DNA of 64,000 nucleotides from assembly GCA_902799905.1 (NCBI GenBank), contig CADCCB010000003.1, positions 1 through 64,000 on the forward strand, in the 5' to 3' direction. The stretch is from an uncultured Prevotellaceae bacterium (lineage in GTDB: Bacteria; Bacteroidota; Bacteroidia; Bacteroidales; Bacteroidaceae). Position 1 is the first letter of the stretch, and each line of letters starts with the position of its first letter. The notes under the pieces were generated by a model. That model searched no databases. It saw only the letters and a program-made list of their open reading frames with translations, and had not been told where the DNA came from. Below, piece by piece: positions 40,472-48,721 of this stretch. Made by a program: the position numbers and the translations under genes.

Positions 40472-42217
40472 TTAACTCCTCAGCCCGACGGTCTTGTTGA
40501 ACACGGGATGCTCGGGTGTGGAGTCGGGGTCTACGTTGAAGTAGCCGATACGCTGGAACTGCAGATAGGTGAGTGGTTGCATGGTTGCGGCATAAGGCTC
40601 TATGTAGCAGTTGGTGAGTACCGACAAAGAGTCGGGGTTGATGATCTGCTTCATAGCCGTCACGGCATCAAGTTGCTGTTCCTCGCGGATGGCTGCCAGT
40701 TCGTCGCGCGGGTTCTCCACTTTCCACAGACGGTCATAGAGGCGAACCTCGGCCTTGCAGGCGTTGTGGCAGGAAACCCAATGCAGCGTCTTGCCCTTGA
40801 TCTTGCGGTCTGCTCCAGGCTGTCCGCTACGTGTCTCCGGGTCATAGGTGCAGTAGATGGTGGTCACGCGGCCTTCGGCATCCTTGTCGCAGGGATGCTC
40901 CTCATCGCACTTGATGATGTAGGCGTTCTTCAGACGAACCTCCTTACCAGGAGCCAGGCGCATAAACTTCTTCTCGGCCACCTCCATGAAGTCATCCCGT
41001 TCAATCCACAGTTCGCGGCTGAACTCTACCTCATGGGTGCCGTCGGCCTCGTTCTCAGGGTTGTTGACAGCCGTGAGCAACTCGGTCTGATTCTCGGGAT
41101 AGTTGGTGATGACCACCTTCACCGGGTCGAGCACGGCGCTGACACGAAGGGCACGGCTGTTCAGGTCGTCGCGCACAACGCTCTCCAGCAGGGCCATGTC
41201 GTTCAGGGCGTCAATCTTGGTGTATCCAATCTTGTCGATGAACTTGACGATACTTTCCGGTGAGTAGCCACGACGGCGGAAACCGCAGATGGTCGGCATG
41301 CGTGGATCGTCCCAGCCGTTGACCAACTGGGCGTTGACCAGAGCCAGCAGGTTGCGCTTCGACATGAGCGTGTAGTTCAGGTTCAATTTGTTGAACTCGG
41401 TCTGGCGTGGACGGTTGTCCTCAATGTTGTCGGTCTCGCCCTTCCATTCTTTCATCCAGGTGACAAAAAGGTCGTACAGGGGACGGTGCTCCACAAACTC
41501 AAGTGTACACCACGAGTGTGTGACGCCCTCCAGATAGTCGCTCTGACCATGGGTGAAGTCGTACATCGGATAGGCATTCCATTTGTTGCCTGTCTTCACG
41601 TGGGGAATGTTCAGCACACGATAGAGCAGGGGGTCGCGGAACAGCATGTTGGGATGGGCCATGTCGATCTTGGCACGGAGCACCAGGGTACCTGGCTCGC
41701 ATTTGCCGCTGTTCATATACTCAAACAGACGCAGGTTCTCTTCTATGGGACGGTCACGGAAGGGTGAGTTGGTGCCGGGGCTGGTAGTAGTGCCCTTCTG
41801 CTGGGCGATGGTCTCGGCACTCTGCTCGTCCACATAGGCACGTCCCTGCTGGATGAGCCACACGGCAAAGTCCCACAACTCCTGGAAATAGTCGCTGGCA
41901 TAGTAGACATTGGCCCACTCGAAACCCAGCCACTTGATGTCGTGCTCGATACTCTCGATATACTCTGTATCCTCCTTCACGGGATTGGTGTCATCGAATC
42001 GCAGGTTGCAAACACCACCATATTTCTTGGCCAAACCAAAGTCCAAGGCTATTGCCTTGGCGTGGCCGATATGCAGGTATCCGTTAGGCTCTGGTGGGAA
42101 GCGGGTCTGTAGTCTTCCACCATTCTTGCCTGCTTCCAGGTCGTCCTTTACAATCTGTTCTACGAAACTGAGGCTCTTCTTCTCCTCGCTCTCGTTAACT
42201 GTCTTTTCTGTTGTCAT
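40472..42217 (-). CDS. glnS: Glutaminyl-tRNA synthetase
   Basis: 581 residues. It charges tRNA-Gln with glutamine. TRFPPEPNGYLHIGHAKAIALDFGLA carries the HIGH motif near residue 52; LMSKRNLLALVN near residue 285 is the KMSKS-type loop. VTHSWCTLEFVEHRPLYDLF, and FCGFRRRGY-like TICGFRRRGYSPESI, distinguish it from GluRS. The C-terminal beta-barrel anticodon domain is complete. A -7 box lies 27 bases upstream. Confidence 0.97.
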   Translation of the reverse strand: MTTEKTVNESEEKKSLSFVEQIVKDDLEAGKNGGRLQTRFPPEPNGYLHIGHAKAIALDFGLAKKYGGVCNLRFDDTNPVKEDTEYIESIEHDIKWLGFEWANVYYASDYFQELWDFAVWLIQQGRAYVDEQSAETIAQQKGTTTSPGTNSPFRDRPIEENLRLFEYMNSGKCEPGTLVLRAKIDMAHPNMLFRDPLLYRVLNIPHVKTGNKWNAYPMYDFTHGQSDYLEGVTHSWCTLEFVEHRPLYDLFVTWMKEWKGETDNIEDNRPRQTEFNKLNLNYTLMSKRNLLALVNAQLVNGWDDPRMPTICGFRRRGYSPESIVKFIDKIGYTKIDALNDMALLESVVRDDLNSRALRVSAVLDPVKVVITNYPENQTELLTAVNNPENEADGTHEVEFSRELWIERDDFMEVAEKKFMRLAPGKEVRLKNAYIIKCDEEHPCDKDAEGRVTTIYCTYDPETRSGQPGADRKIKGKTLHWVSCHNACKAEVRLYDRLWKVENPRDELAAIREEQQLDAVTAMKQIINPDSLSVLTNCYIEPYAATMQPLTYLQFQRIGYFNVDPDSTPEHPVFNKTVGLRS

Positions 42218-42243
42218 ATTTAATATAAGGTGTATTTCGTCTG

Positions 42244-42251
42244 CAAAGTTA
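42244..42251 (-). promoter_or_regulatory. -7 box of the glnS promoter
   Basis: TAACTTTG on the minus strand between mltG and glnS. It sets glnS, the TPR gene and DedA apart from the relA/spoT-mltG run upstream. Confidence 0.6.
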
Positions 42252-42304
42252 CGAATAAAAAAAGAATTAAAATACTTGAAAGCCTATTATTTTGAAAAAT
42301 ATCA

Positions 42305-43330
42305 TCACTTGATGCCACGTTGGTTGAGTGCCTTTACATAGCGGTCGGCATTACGGAGGTGCTCCTGATAGGTCACGGCAAAATTATGGGTGCCGGAGAA
42401 ATCTTCCTTGGCACACATGTACAGATAGTCGTGACGAGCATGGTTCAGTACGGCATCGATGCCCGCTATGCTGGCAATCTTGATGGGGCCTGGCGGCAGG
42501 CCTGCATAACGGTAGGTGTTATAGGGGTTGTCGATAGTCAGATGGGTGTTGTAGATGCGGCGAAGACCGAAGTTCTTCATCGCAAACTTGACTGTAGGGT
42601 CAGCCTGTAGGGGCATACCGATACGCAGGCGGTTGATGTACATGCCTGCCACCATTGGCTTCTCGGCATTGTTGGCTGTCTCTTCGTCGATGATGCTGGC
42701 CAGCGTGCACACCTCGTTGGGTGTCAGTCCTGCTGCCTTTGCTTTCTGGCGGCGCTCCTCGTTCCAGAAATTGTCGTGCTCGCGCGCCATGCGGTCCATC
42801 AGCCGTTCGATGCTGGTGTTCCAGTATATCTCATAGGTGTTTGGTACAAAGATACAACTGATGGTGCAGGTATCGTAGCCCAGATTCTGGCAGACAGCCT
42901 GATCGGTCACGGCTTGTACAATGGTCGCGCTGTCAATCATCAGTTTGGAGGCCAGTCTGCTGGCCAGTTGTTCCATGGTCCTCGTCTCGGGAACGGTCAG
43001 CATGATGGGTTCCTGCTGGCCGTTGCGCAGGCTTCGGAACACATCCACCGTGTTTACTCCCGGTACGATGGCATAGCGGCCTGTGCGGATATGGCTTCCG
43101 TAGTCATAGTGGCGCGACAGGGTACGGAATCCTGTGAGCGCACTCTCTGACGTCAGGGGTTGTAACTTGGCATACACAGAGTCTGCCGTGTCGTCGTTGT
43201 CTATATAGACATAGGCCGTCTCCTGCATTTCGGAGAACGACGTGAAGAAATAATAGTAACCGATGCCCACGACGCCGGCTAAGAACAGCGTCGCGGGTAT
43301 CAGGTAGTATTTTGCTTTTTTCAGTTTCAT
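42305..43330 (-). CDS. mltG: Endolytic murein transglycosylase MltG
   Basis: 341 residues with an N-terminal membrane helix (YYLIPATLFLAGVVGIGYYYFF). A LysM-like segment precedes the YceG domain, with NTYEIYWNTSIERLMDRM near residue 165 and TLASIIDEETANNAEKPMVAGMYINRLRIGMPLQADPTV around residues 210-248, including the catalytic Glu. NTYRYAGLPPGPI is the C-terminal signature. It cuts nascent peptidoglycan strands and limits their length. It starts ten bases after the DUF4301 gene. Confidence 0.95.
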   Translation of the reverse strand: MKLKKAKYYLIPATLFLAGVVGIGYYYFFTSFSEMQETAYVYIDNDDTADSVYAKLQPLTSESALTGFRTLSRHYDYGSHIRTGRYAIVPGVNTVDVFRSLRNGQQEPIMLTVPETRTMEQLASRLASKLMIDSATIVQAVTDQAVCQNLGYDTCTISCIFVPNTYEIYWNTSIERLMDRMAREHDNFWNEERRQKAKAAGLTPNEVCTLASIIDEETANNAEKPMVAGMYINRLRIGMPLQADPTVKFAMKNFGLRRIYNTHLTIDNPYNTYRYAGLPPGPIKIASIAGIDAVLNHARHDYLYMCAKEDFSGTHNFAVTYQEHLRNADRYVKALNQRGIK

Positions 43331-43340
43331 CGTTTAGTGT

Positions 43341-44849
43341 TTACTGGTGCTGTTCACGCAACAGGTCGTTGACGGTCTTCACAGGATTGAATGTGCCGAG
43401 GGGAACCTCTACGAAGATAGTGGTCCAGTCGCTCATGGCACCATTCCACAGACCGGGCAATTCGAGGGCCTTCAGTTCCTTGCCGCCTTTCGACTTGCTG
43501 GAGATGAAGCCGGTGGTCTTGTCCACAAAGTCGGGCAGGTTGAAGGGCTGTCCCTTATAATCCTTGATGGCGCAAACCAGGTCAACAGGGTTGAAGTGCG
43601 TGCCTTGGGTGAACATCTTCATGTATTCAGCGTTGTTGGTGTCAATCTGGCTGCTCTCCAAGATCTGGAGCGACACGGTACCGTCCTGATTATAGGTGAG
43701 GAACGGACCACCGCCAGGCTCGCCCACGTTCTTCACTACGCCGCAAACGCGGATGGGACGGTTCAGTTTCTTGATGAGATAGGCCTTCAGTTCTGCATCG
43801 GATAGGGCATCGAGGTTGGGATGATGGACGAAGTTCTCCAGGAACTCGGCAATCTTGTTGAGTGCCTTCCTGTCGAGGTCGCCCTCCAGTTCACGCAGGT
43901 AACCGAAGATGATAGTCTGTGTGTCGACAAGGAGGCCTGCGATGATCTGCTTCCATTCAACTGTTTCGGGCTTCAGACGGTCGGGCACCACGTTGTCGAT
44001 ATTCTTGATGAAGACGATATCGGCATCGATGTCGTTCAGGTTCTCAATCAGGGCACCATGTCCGCCTGGACGGAACAGTAGTGAACCGTCAGCCTCGCGG
44101 AAAGGCGTGTTGTCGGGGTTGGCAGCGATGGTGTCGGTAGATGGTTTTTGTTCAGAGAACGAGATGTCGTACTTGATGCCGAACTTCTGGGCGAAGCCGT
44201 CGGCTTTCTCTGCCACCTTGGCCTTGAAGAACTCGATATGCTCGTGAGATACGGTGAAGTGTACATGGGCTTCGCCTTTTGAGGCGGCATAGAGTGCACC
44301 TTCTACCAGATGTTCCTCCATCGGTGTGCGGGGACCCTCGGCATATTTGTGGAACAGCAGCATGCCCTTGGGTAACTGACCGTAGTTCAGTCCCTCTTTC
44401 TTCAGCATGTTGGCAGCCACGGCCTTGTAGTTGCCTTCGGCTATCAGGGCCTCAATGCCTTTTCCCTCGTTCTTCTGGCAGACGGCATCGAGGGCATCGT
44501 AGAAGGCGAACTTCTTGATGTCAGCGAAGTATTTCTTCTCGAAGTCGGTGGTCGGCACGTCATAGTCCGCATCGACAAATGCAAACATGTTCTTGAACAT
44601 GCGGCTGGCAGCACCCGAAGCGGGCACGAATTTCACCACGCGGTGTCCCTCTTCCTTGTATTGCTCCCAGTGGCGGATGCTGGCCTTGCGCTCTTCTTCG
44701 GATGGGGCGATGATGCCTTTTCCTACGGCGGCGGCAGCCTCCAGTTTCAGGAAGGGAAAGCCTGTTTCAAACTCTTTCAGTTGGTTCTCAATCTGCTCCT
44801 CGCTGATACCGCGCAGAGCAATCTGTTTTAGGTCTTGTTGTGATAGCAT
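43341..44849 (-). CDS. DUF4301 protein, nucleotidyltransferase-like
   Basis: 502 residues. The N-terminal VVKFVPASGAASRMFKNMFAF near residue 70 resembles a glycine/serine-rich nucleotide-binding loop, and FLTYNQDGTVSLQILESSQ and GEPGGGPF occur late. Bacteroidetes annotate this family as DUF4301; no reaction is known to me. HFTVSHEHIEFFKAKVAE and LFRPGGHGALIENLND are strongly conserved-looking. It lies between kdgK and mltG with gaps of 28 and 10 bases, so it is part of the same minus-strand unit. Confidence 0.82.
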   Translation of the reverse strand: MLSQQDLKQIALRGISEEQIENQLKEFETGFPFLKLEAAAAVGKGIIAPSEEERKASIRHWEQYKEEGHRVVKFVPASGAASRMFKNMFAFVDADYDVPTTDFEKKYFADIKKFAFYDALDAVCQKNEGKGIEALIAEGNYKAVAANMLKKEGLNYGQLPKGMLLFHKYAEGPRTPMEEHLVEGALYAASKGEAHVHFTVSHEHIEFFKAKVAEKADGFAQKFGIKYDISFSEQKPSTDTIAANPDNTPFREADGSLLFRPGGHGALIENLNDIDADIVFIKNIDNVVPDRLKPETVEWKQIIAGLLVDTQTIIFGYLRELEGDLDRKALNKIAEFLENFVHHPNLDALSDAELKAYLIKKLNRPIRVCGVVKNVGEPGGGPFLTYNQDGTVSLQILESSQIDTNNAEYMKMFTQGTHFNPVDLVCAIKDYKGQPFNLPDFVDKTTGFISSKSKGGKELKALELPGLWNGAMSDWTTIFVEVPLGTFNPVKTVNDLLREQHQ

Positions 44850-44877
44850 TTTGATTTTGGTTTTATTAGGGATAATA

Positions 44878-45915
44878 TTATGCGTTCAAAAGTTCCTGTA
44901 TCTCTTCGTCGGTAGCCAGGTTGTAGTCGCCTGGGATGGTATTCTTCAGGGCCGATGCTGCCAGTGAATAATTCAGTTGGCGCTGGTCATCGCCCGGATA
45001 AGTGTACACGCTATGCAGCAGACCGGCCATGAAGGCGTCTCCCACACCAGATGCGTCCACCACGCCGTTGATGTCGTGAATGGGAGCCTTCAGCAGACGA
45101 TACGGTCCCTGATTGCTGTCTGCCGTATAGAGTAGGGCAGTCAGCAGGTGACGGCTCGAAGCCACCATGTTGCGCATGCCCATGAGCCACTTCGTGCAAC
45201 GGGGGAACTCGCGATGCAAGTCCTCGAACCAAGCCTGATACTCATCCATCTGCATCTCGAATGTGGTGTCGGTGGCGGTGAAAGGTGGCTGCTTGCGCTG
45301 GCATATCCATTCAAACTCGATGGCATCGCCGAACATCATGTCACAGCGGGAGAGCATCCGTTTCAGCGTCTCGCGCGGGTCAGCCCCATAGCGCCACAGG
45401 TTTTTACGGTAGTTGATGTCGAACGACACCTTGACACCCATCTCGTCGGCAATGTCGAGTGCCTCAAAGGTAGCGTCAGCCGAACTCTGTGAAATGGCAG
45501 CCGTAATGCCCGATACGTGCAGCACGGCTGCATCCTTCAGTATCTCGCGCCAGGGTATCATGCCCGGTTCCAGTTCCGAGCAGGCAGAGTTAGCACGGTC
45601 GTATATGACTCTGGATGAGCGCATGCCAGCAGCCGGTTCCAGATAGTAGGTTCCTATACGGGTGCCTCCGAAGAGCACGTGACGGCAGTCCACACCCAGT
45701 TGCATCAGACTCTCCAGTCCTGCATGTCCCACCGGGGTTTCCGGCAGGCGTGTGATATATTCCACTTGATCTCCCATCGTAGCCAGCGATACGGCCACGT
45801 TGGCTTCGCTGCCGCCATAGCGGCTGGTGAAGTAGCCTCCCTGGGACAACCTCAGGTGGTCATTTTTTGAGAACCGCAGCAGCAGTTCTCCGAAAGTCAC
45901 AAATTTAGTTTTCAT
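44878..45915 (-). CDS. kdgK: PfkB-family sugar kinase, probably 2-dehydro-3-deoxygluconokinase
   Basis: 345 residues. FVTFGELLLRFSKND opens the PfkB fold; YGGSEANVAVSLATMG near residue 35 is the first substrate loop, and DASGVGDAFMAGLLHSVY near residue 290 is the PfkB signature with the catalytic Asp. KDG kinases phosphorylate the product of uronate breakdown, which suits an organism with pectin-degrading enzymes at 50202-54080. Substrate choice within the family is inferred. It follows relA/spoT by 25 bases. Confidence 0.8.
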   Translation of the reverse strand: MKTKFVTFGELLLRFSKNDHLRLSQGGYFTSRYGGSEANVAVSLATMGDQVEYITRLPETPVGHAGLESLMQLGVDCRHVLFGGTRIGTYYLEPAAGMRSSRVIYDRANSACSELEPGMIPWREILKDAAVLHVSGITAAISQSSADATFEALDIADEMGVKVSFDINYRKNLWRYGADPRETLKRMLSRCDMMFGDAIEFEWICQRKQPPFTATDTTFEMQMDEYQAWFEDLHREFPRCTKWLMGMRNMVASSRHLLTALLYTADSNQGPYRLLKAPIHDINGVVDASGVGDAFMAGLLHSVYTYPGDDQRQLNYSLAASALKNTIPGDYNLATDEEIQELLNA

Positions 45916-45940
45916 ATTATTTCCTTCTTTTCTTTATTCT

Positions 45941-48193
45941 TCAAATTCTTTCCACTTGCTTCACACCCTTTACCGTTCGAAGTTTCTTGATGAGTGTCTC
46001 CAGTCGGGTGTTGTCGTTGATCATGATGGTGAGCGTGCCGCGGAACAGGCCGTCGTTGGAGTCGATATTAATGTTGCGTAGCACCAGTTTCTCGTCTTTA
46101 GAGATGATGCTGGTCAGGTTGTTCACGATGCCCAGGTCGTCGTTGCCGATGACGCGCAGGGTGATGCTATACTGGCTGCTGCCTTTGCCGCTCCATTTGG
46201 CACGTACGATGCGGTAGCCGAAGCGGCGTCGCATCTCGGGCGCGTTGGGACAGTCGCAGCGATGTATCTTGATGCCTCCGTTCACGGTGACGAAGCCGAA
46301 CACCTGGTCGCCGTAGATGGGGTTGCAGCAATGGGCCAGTTGATAGTCCACGCCTTTCAGGTCCTGACCAATGACCAGCACGTCGGAGGAGAGTTGGGAG
46401 TTGAACATTGAGAATTGTGAGTTGTCAAACTCAAACTCCTCTGCCGAGCGTGCCATGTTGTCGCCCGTGACGGTCTTCTCGCCTTGTTGCAGTTCGAGGT
46501 ATTTGTCGAAGACGGCCTGCAGGTCAAGTGTCTCGTGGGCGATGTCGCGATAGAAGTCGCTGGCCTCCTTGTAGCCCAGTTTTTTCATCGTGCGCATCAT
46601 GAGGCCCTCGTCCTGTTCTATCTTGCGGTTCTTGAACTTGCGTTCCAGCATCTCCTTCACCATCAGGGCCTCTTTCTGCTGCGTCTCCTTCAGGGCCAGG
46701 CGTATCTTGGCCTTGGCTCTGCTGGTCTTCACGATGTTGAGCCATTCCTGTTTGGGATACTGGGTCGATGAGGTGATAATCTCCACCTGGTCGCCCGAGT
46801 GCAGTTCCTGTCGGAAGGTCACCACCTTATTATTTATACGAGCCCCCGTGCAGGCCGATCCCACTTTCGAGTGGATGTGATAGGCCATGTCGAGCACGGT
46901 GGCACCCGTTGGGAAACGCATCAGGTCGCCCTTGGGTGTGAAGACATAGATCTCCTCGTCTTTCAGTTCGTTGCGGAACGAGTCCATCGCCTCCAGTCCG
47001 TCGTCGGCATTCTCCAGCATCTGACGGATGCCGCTGAGCCACTCGTCCATGCCACCGCCCTCGGCTTTCACGCCTTTATAGCGCCAATGGGCAGCAACAC
47101 CGCGCTCTGCTACCTCGTCCATGCGCTCAGTCCTGATCTGCACCTCCACCCACTTGTTCCCTGGTCCCAGCACGGTGATGTGCAGACTCTCGTAACCGTT
47201 CGATTTCGGCACGGTCAGCCAGTCGCGCATGCGCTTGGGGTTCGAGGTGTACATGTCGGTGATGATGGCGAAGGTCTGCCAGCATTGCTGTTTCTCCTTT
47301 TCCTTGGGGCAGTCGATGATGATACGGATGGCGAAGAGGTCGTAGACACCCTCGAACGCGCACTTCTGCTTCTTCATCTTCTGCCAGATGGAGTGTATCG
47401 ACTTGGTGCGTCCTTTCATGTGGAACTTCAGTCCGGCATCGGTCAGTTTCTTCTCGATAGGGCCGATGAAGTTATTGATATAGGCATCGCGTGTCTGCTT
47501 CGTGGCGTTCAGTTTCTCCTTGATATGATAGTAGGCATCGTGCTCCAAGTATTTCAGCGAGAGGTCTTCCAGTTCGCTCTTCAATTTGTACAGTCCCAGT
47601 TTGTGGGCCAGCGGGGCGTAGAGGTAGGCGGCCTCCTCGCTCATCAGTGCCTGCTCCTCCTTGTTGGATGTGTCCTTGATCTGCCGCATCAGGTTCACAC
47701 GATCGGCAATCATGATGAGGATGACGCGCATATCCTCGGCGAACGACAGCAGCAGGTTGCGGAAGTTCTCGCCTTGCTGCCTGACGAAGTTGCCACGCTC
47801 GCTGTCGCTCACAGGATTTCTTCGGTAGAGTTCCTGGATATGCTGCAGGCCATGCAGGATGCGCCCCACGGCCATGCCGTAGTCGGCGGCGGCCTCGTTG
47901 ACGGTCAGCAGACCGCACTCCAGACTCGGGTTGAGCATGATGGCCGCCACGGCATCGCGCCGCAGGCCAATCTCGTCGACCACCAGCAGGGCCGTCTGCA
48001 GGCTGCTCACGATGGGGTTCAGTCCGAACTGGTCGCGCTCTACCTGGTTGTTCTCAATGATTCTGTGAAAATGACGGCGCAGTTTCTCCTCGTCGCCGGG
48101 CTCCAGCGAGCCGGCGATTTTCTCTTTCAGTTCAGCGTAGAGCAACAAGGCCTGCTCGCGCTCTTCCGAGGTAAACTCAAATCGTTCTGCCAT
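45941..48193 (-). CDS. RelA/SpoT-family (p)ppGpp synthetase with degenerate hydrolase domain
   Basis: 750 residues in the long Rel layout: HD region (about 40-200), synthetase (about 240-390), TGS and ACT. The hydrolase motif HDxxED is replaced by LNPSLE near residue 106, and the usual ADRLHNMR reads ADRVNLMR, so hydrolysis is probably lost. The synthetase is intact: RTKSIHSIWQKMKKQ, FEGVYDLFAIRIII, RMRDWLTVPKSNGYESLH and VEVQIRTERMDEVAERGVAAHWRYK. The linker near residue 590 contains NSQFSMFNSQLSS, coded by degenerate heptamers (46385-46425). Confidence 0.88.
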   Translation of the reverse strand: MAERFEFTSEEREQALLLYAELKEKIAGSLEPGDEEKLRRHFHRIIENNQVERDQFGLNPIVSSLQTALLVVDEIGLRRDAVAAIMLNPSLECGLLTVNEAAADYGMAVGRILHGLQHIQELYRRNPVSDSERGNFVRQQGENFRNLLLSFAEDMRVILIMIADRVNLMRQIKDTSNKEEQALMSEEAAYLYAPLAHKLGLYKLKSELEDLSLKYLEHDAYYHIKEKLNATKQTRDAYINNFIGPIEKKLTDAGLKFHMKGRTKSIHSIWQKMKKQKCAFEGVYDLFAIRIIIDCPKEKEKQQCWQTFAIITDMYTSNPKRMRDWLTVPKSNGYESLHITVLGPGNKWVEVQIRTERMDEVAERGVAAHWRYKGVKAEGGGMDEWLSGIRQMLENADDGLEAMDSFRNELKDEEIYVFTPKGDLMRFPTGATVLDMAYHIHSKVGSACTGARINNKVVTFRQELHSGDQVEIITSSTQYPKQEWLNIVKTSRAKAKIRLALKETQQKEALMVKEMLERKFKNRKIEQDEGLMMRTMKKLGYKEASDFYRDIAHETLDLQAVFDKYLELQQGEKTVTGDNMARSAEEFEFDNSQFSMFNSQLSSDVLVIGQDLKGVDYQLAHCCNPIYGDQVFGFVTVNGGIKIHRCDCPNAPEMRRRFGYRIVRAKWSGKGSSQYSITLRVIGNDDLGIVNNLTSIISKDEKLVLRNINIDSNDGLFRGTLTIMINDNTRLETLIKKLRTVKGVKQVERI

Positions 48194-48215
48194 ATCCTAA
48201 AACACTAATCGTCTG

Positions 48216-48247
48216 CAAATGTACTGTTTTTTGGGCAAACGGCCAAA
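48216..48247 (-). promoter_or_regulatory. Promoter of the relA/spoT-kdgK-DUF4301-mltG run
   Basis: On the minus strand TTTG (48244-48247) and TACATTTG (48216-48223) are 20 bases apart, 22 bases before the start codon. Confidence 0.75.
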
Positions 48248-48272
48248 GATTGAAAAGAAAATTGCTCAAAAA

Positions 48273-48304
48273 TTTGCATTCGTCCACTTTTTTTATTATC
48301 TTTG
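48273..48304 (+). promoter_or_regulatory. Orphan promoter reading into the 48350-48594 element
   Basis: TTTG (48273-48276) and TATCTTTG (48297-48304) are 20 bases apart, as good a consensus as any in the window, but no open frame follows before rmuC, which has its own promoter. The first bases downstream form a small hairpin (AAACAG with CTGTTT). A non-coding transcript is possible. Confidence 0.6.
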
Positions 48305-48349
48305 CAGTTGCAAACAGAGATGCTGTTTGGCAAGCGAGCCGGTAAAACA

Positions 48350-48455
48350 GTAACAGATGACAGTTGACGGATGGAAAATGAAACCCCTCACGCGTACCGC
48401 GCGTGTGTGTACGCGACGACTTTATTAAATTTATCTGTCATCTGTCAACTGTCAT
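48350..48455 (+). repeat. Third inverted triple-repeat core, diverged
   Basis: The right arm (48435-48455) is three heptamers CTGTCAT, CTGTCAA, CTGTCAT. The left arm (48350-48370) reads, on the minus strand, CCGTCAA, CTGTCAT, CTGTTAC. Both arms are 21 bases, as at 28107 and 57155. The 64-base centre has AACCCCTCACGCGTACCGCG and a short AT tract instead of the TATATA core. Confidence 0.7.
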
Positions 48456-48491
48456 ATGTATTACCTATCTTAATTAGAAGACTTAAAGTAA

Positions 48492-48594
48492 GAGATGCCA
48501 TCTATGGGTTGTTCCGACGGCATCTACGCCGCTAAACAATGGTACTTTCGAGGGAAAGGAATGGCACTTTACCCCTGTAAAGTCCTATCGGAAC
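48492..48594 (-). repeat. Double-hairpin module, diverged third copy
   Basis: On the minus strand it begins GTTCCGAT, has a 7-base stem (48566-48572 with 48577-48583) whose loop reads AGGG, then ATTCCTT, and further on GGCGTAGATG and TCGGA in the same order as in 28582-28683 and 56723-56823. A further GATGCC/GGCATC stem lies at 48494-48524. There is no primase fragment here. The remaining 48595-48669 contains a second ATCGGAAC and nothing else I can name. Confidence 0.6.
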
Positions 48595-48669
48595 GACTCG
48601 AAACTGCCATAGGAACGAGTGCAAGGAACCATCGGAACGGGAGGAAGAAGGCATCTTTATAGGGAAATG

Positions 48670-48701
48670 TTTGGCCAATCGCATTTTTTTTCGTATCTTT
48701 G
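48670..48701 (+). promoter_or_regulatory. Promoter of rmuC
   Basis: TTTG (48670-48673) and TATCTTTG (48694-48701) are 20 bases apart, 20 bases before the start codon. Confidence 0.82.
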
Positions 48702-48721
48702 CAATCAAATTATCAGACTTC

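Noticed and set aside
46799..48208. A 469-codon plus-strand frame opposite relA/spoT
   Set aside because: Shadow of the Rel coding strand; no start context and biased composition.
48350..48455. Reading the third core as a simple rho-independent terminator of rmuC's upstream unit
   Set aside because: No gene reads into it from the left on the plus strand, the arms are 64 bases apart and no T run follows; the heptamer structure fits the dispersed core family better.
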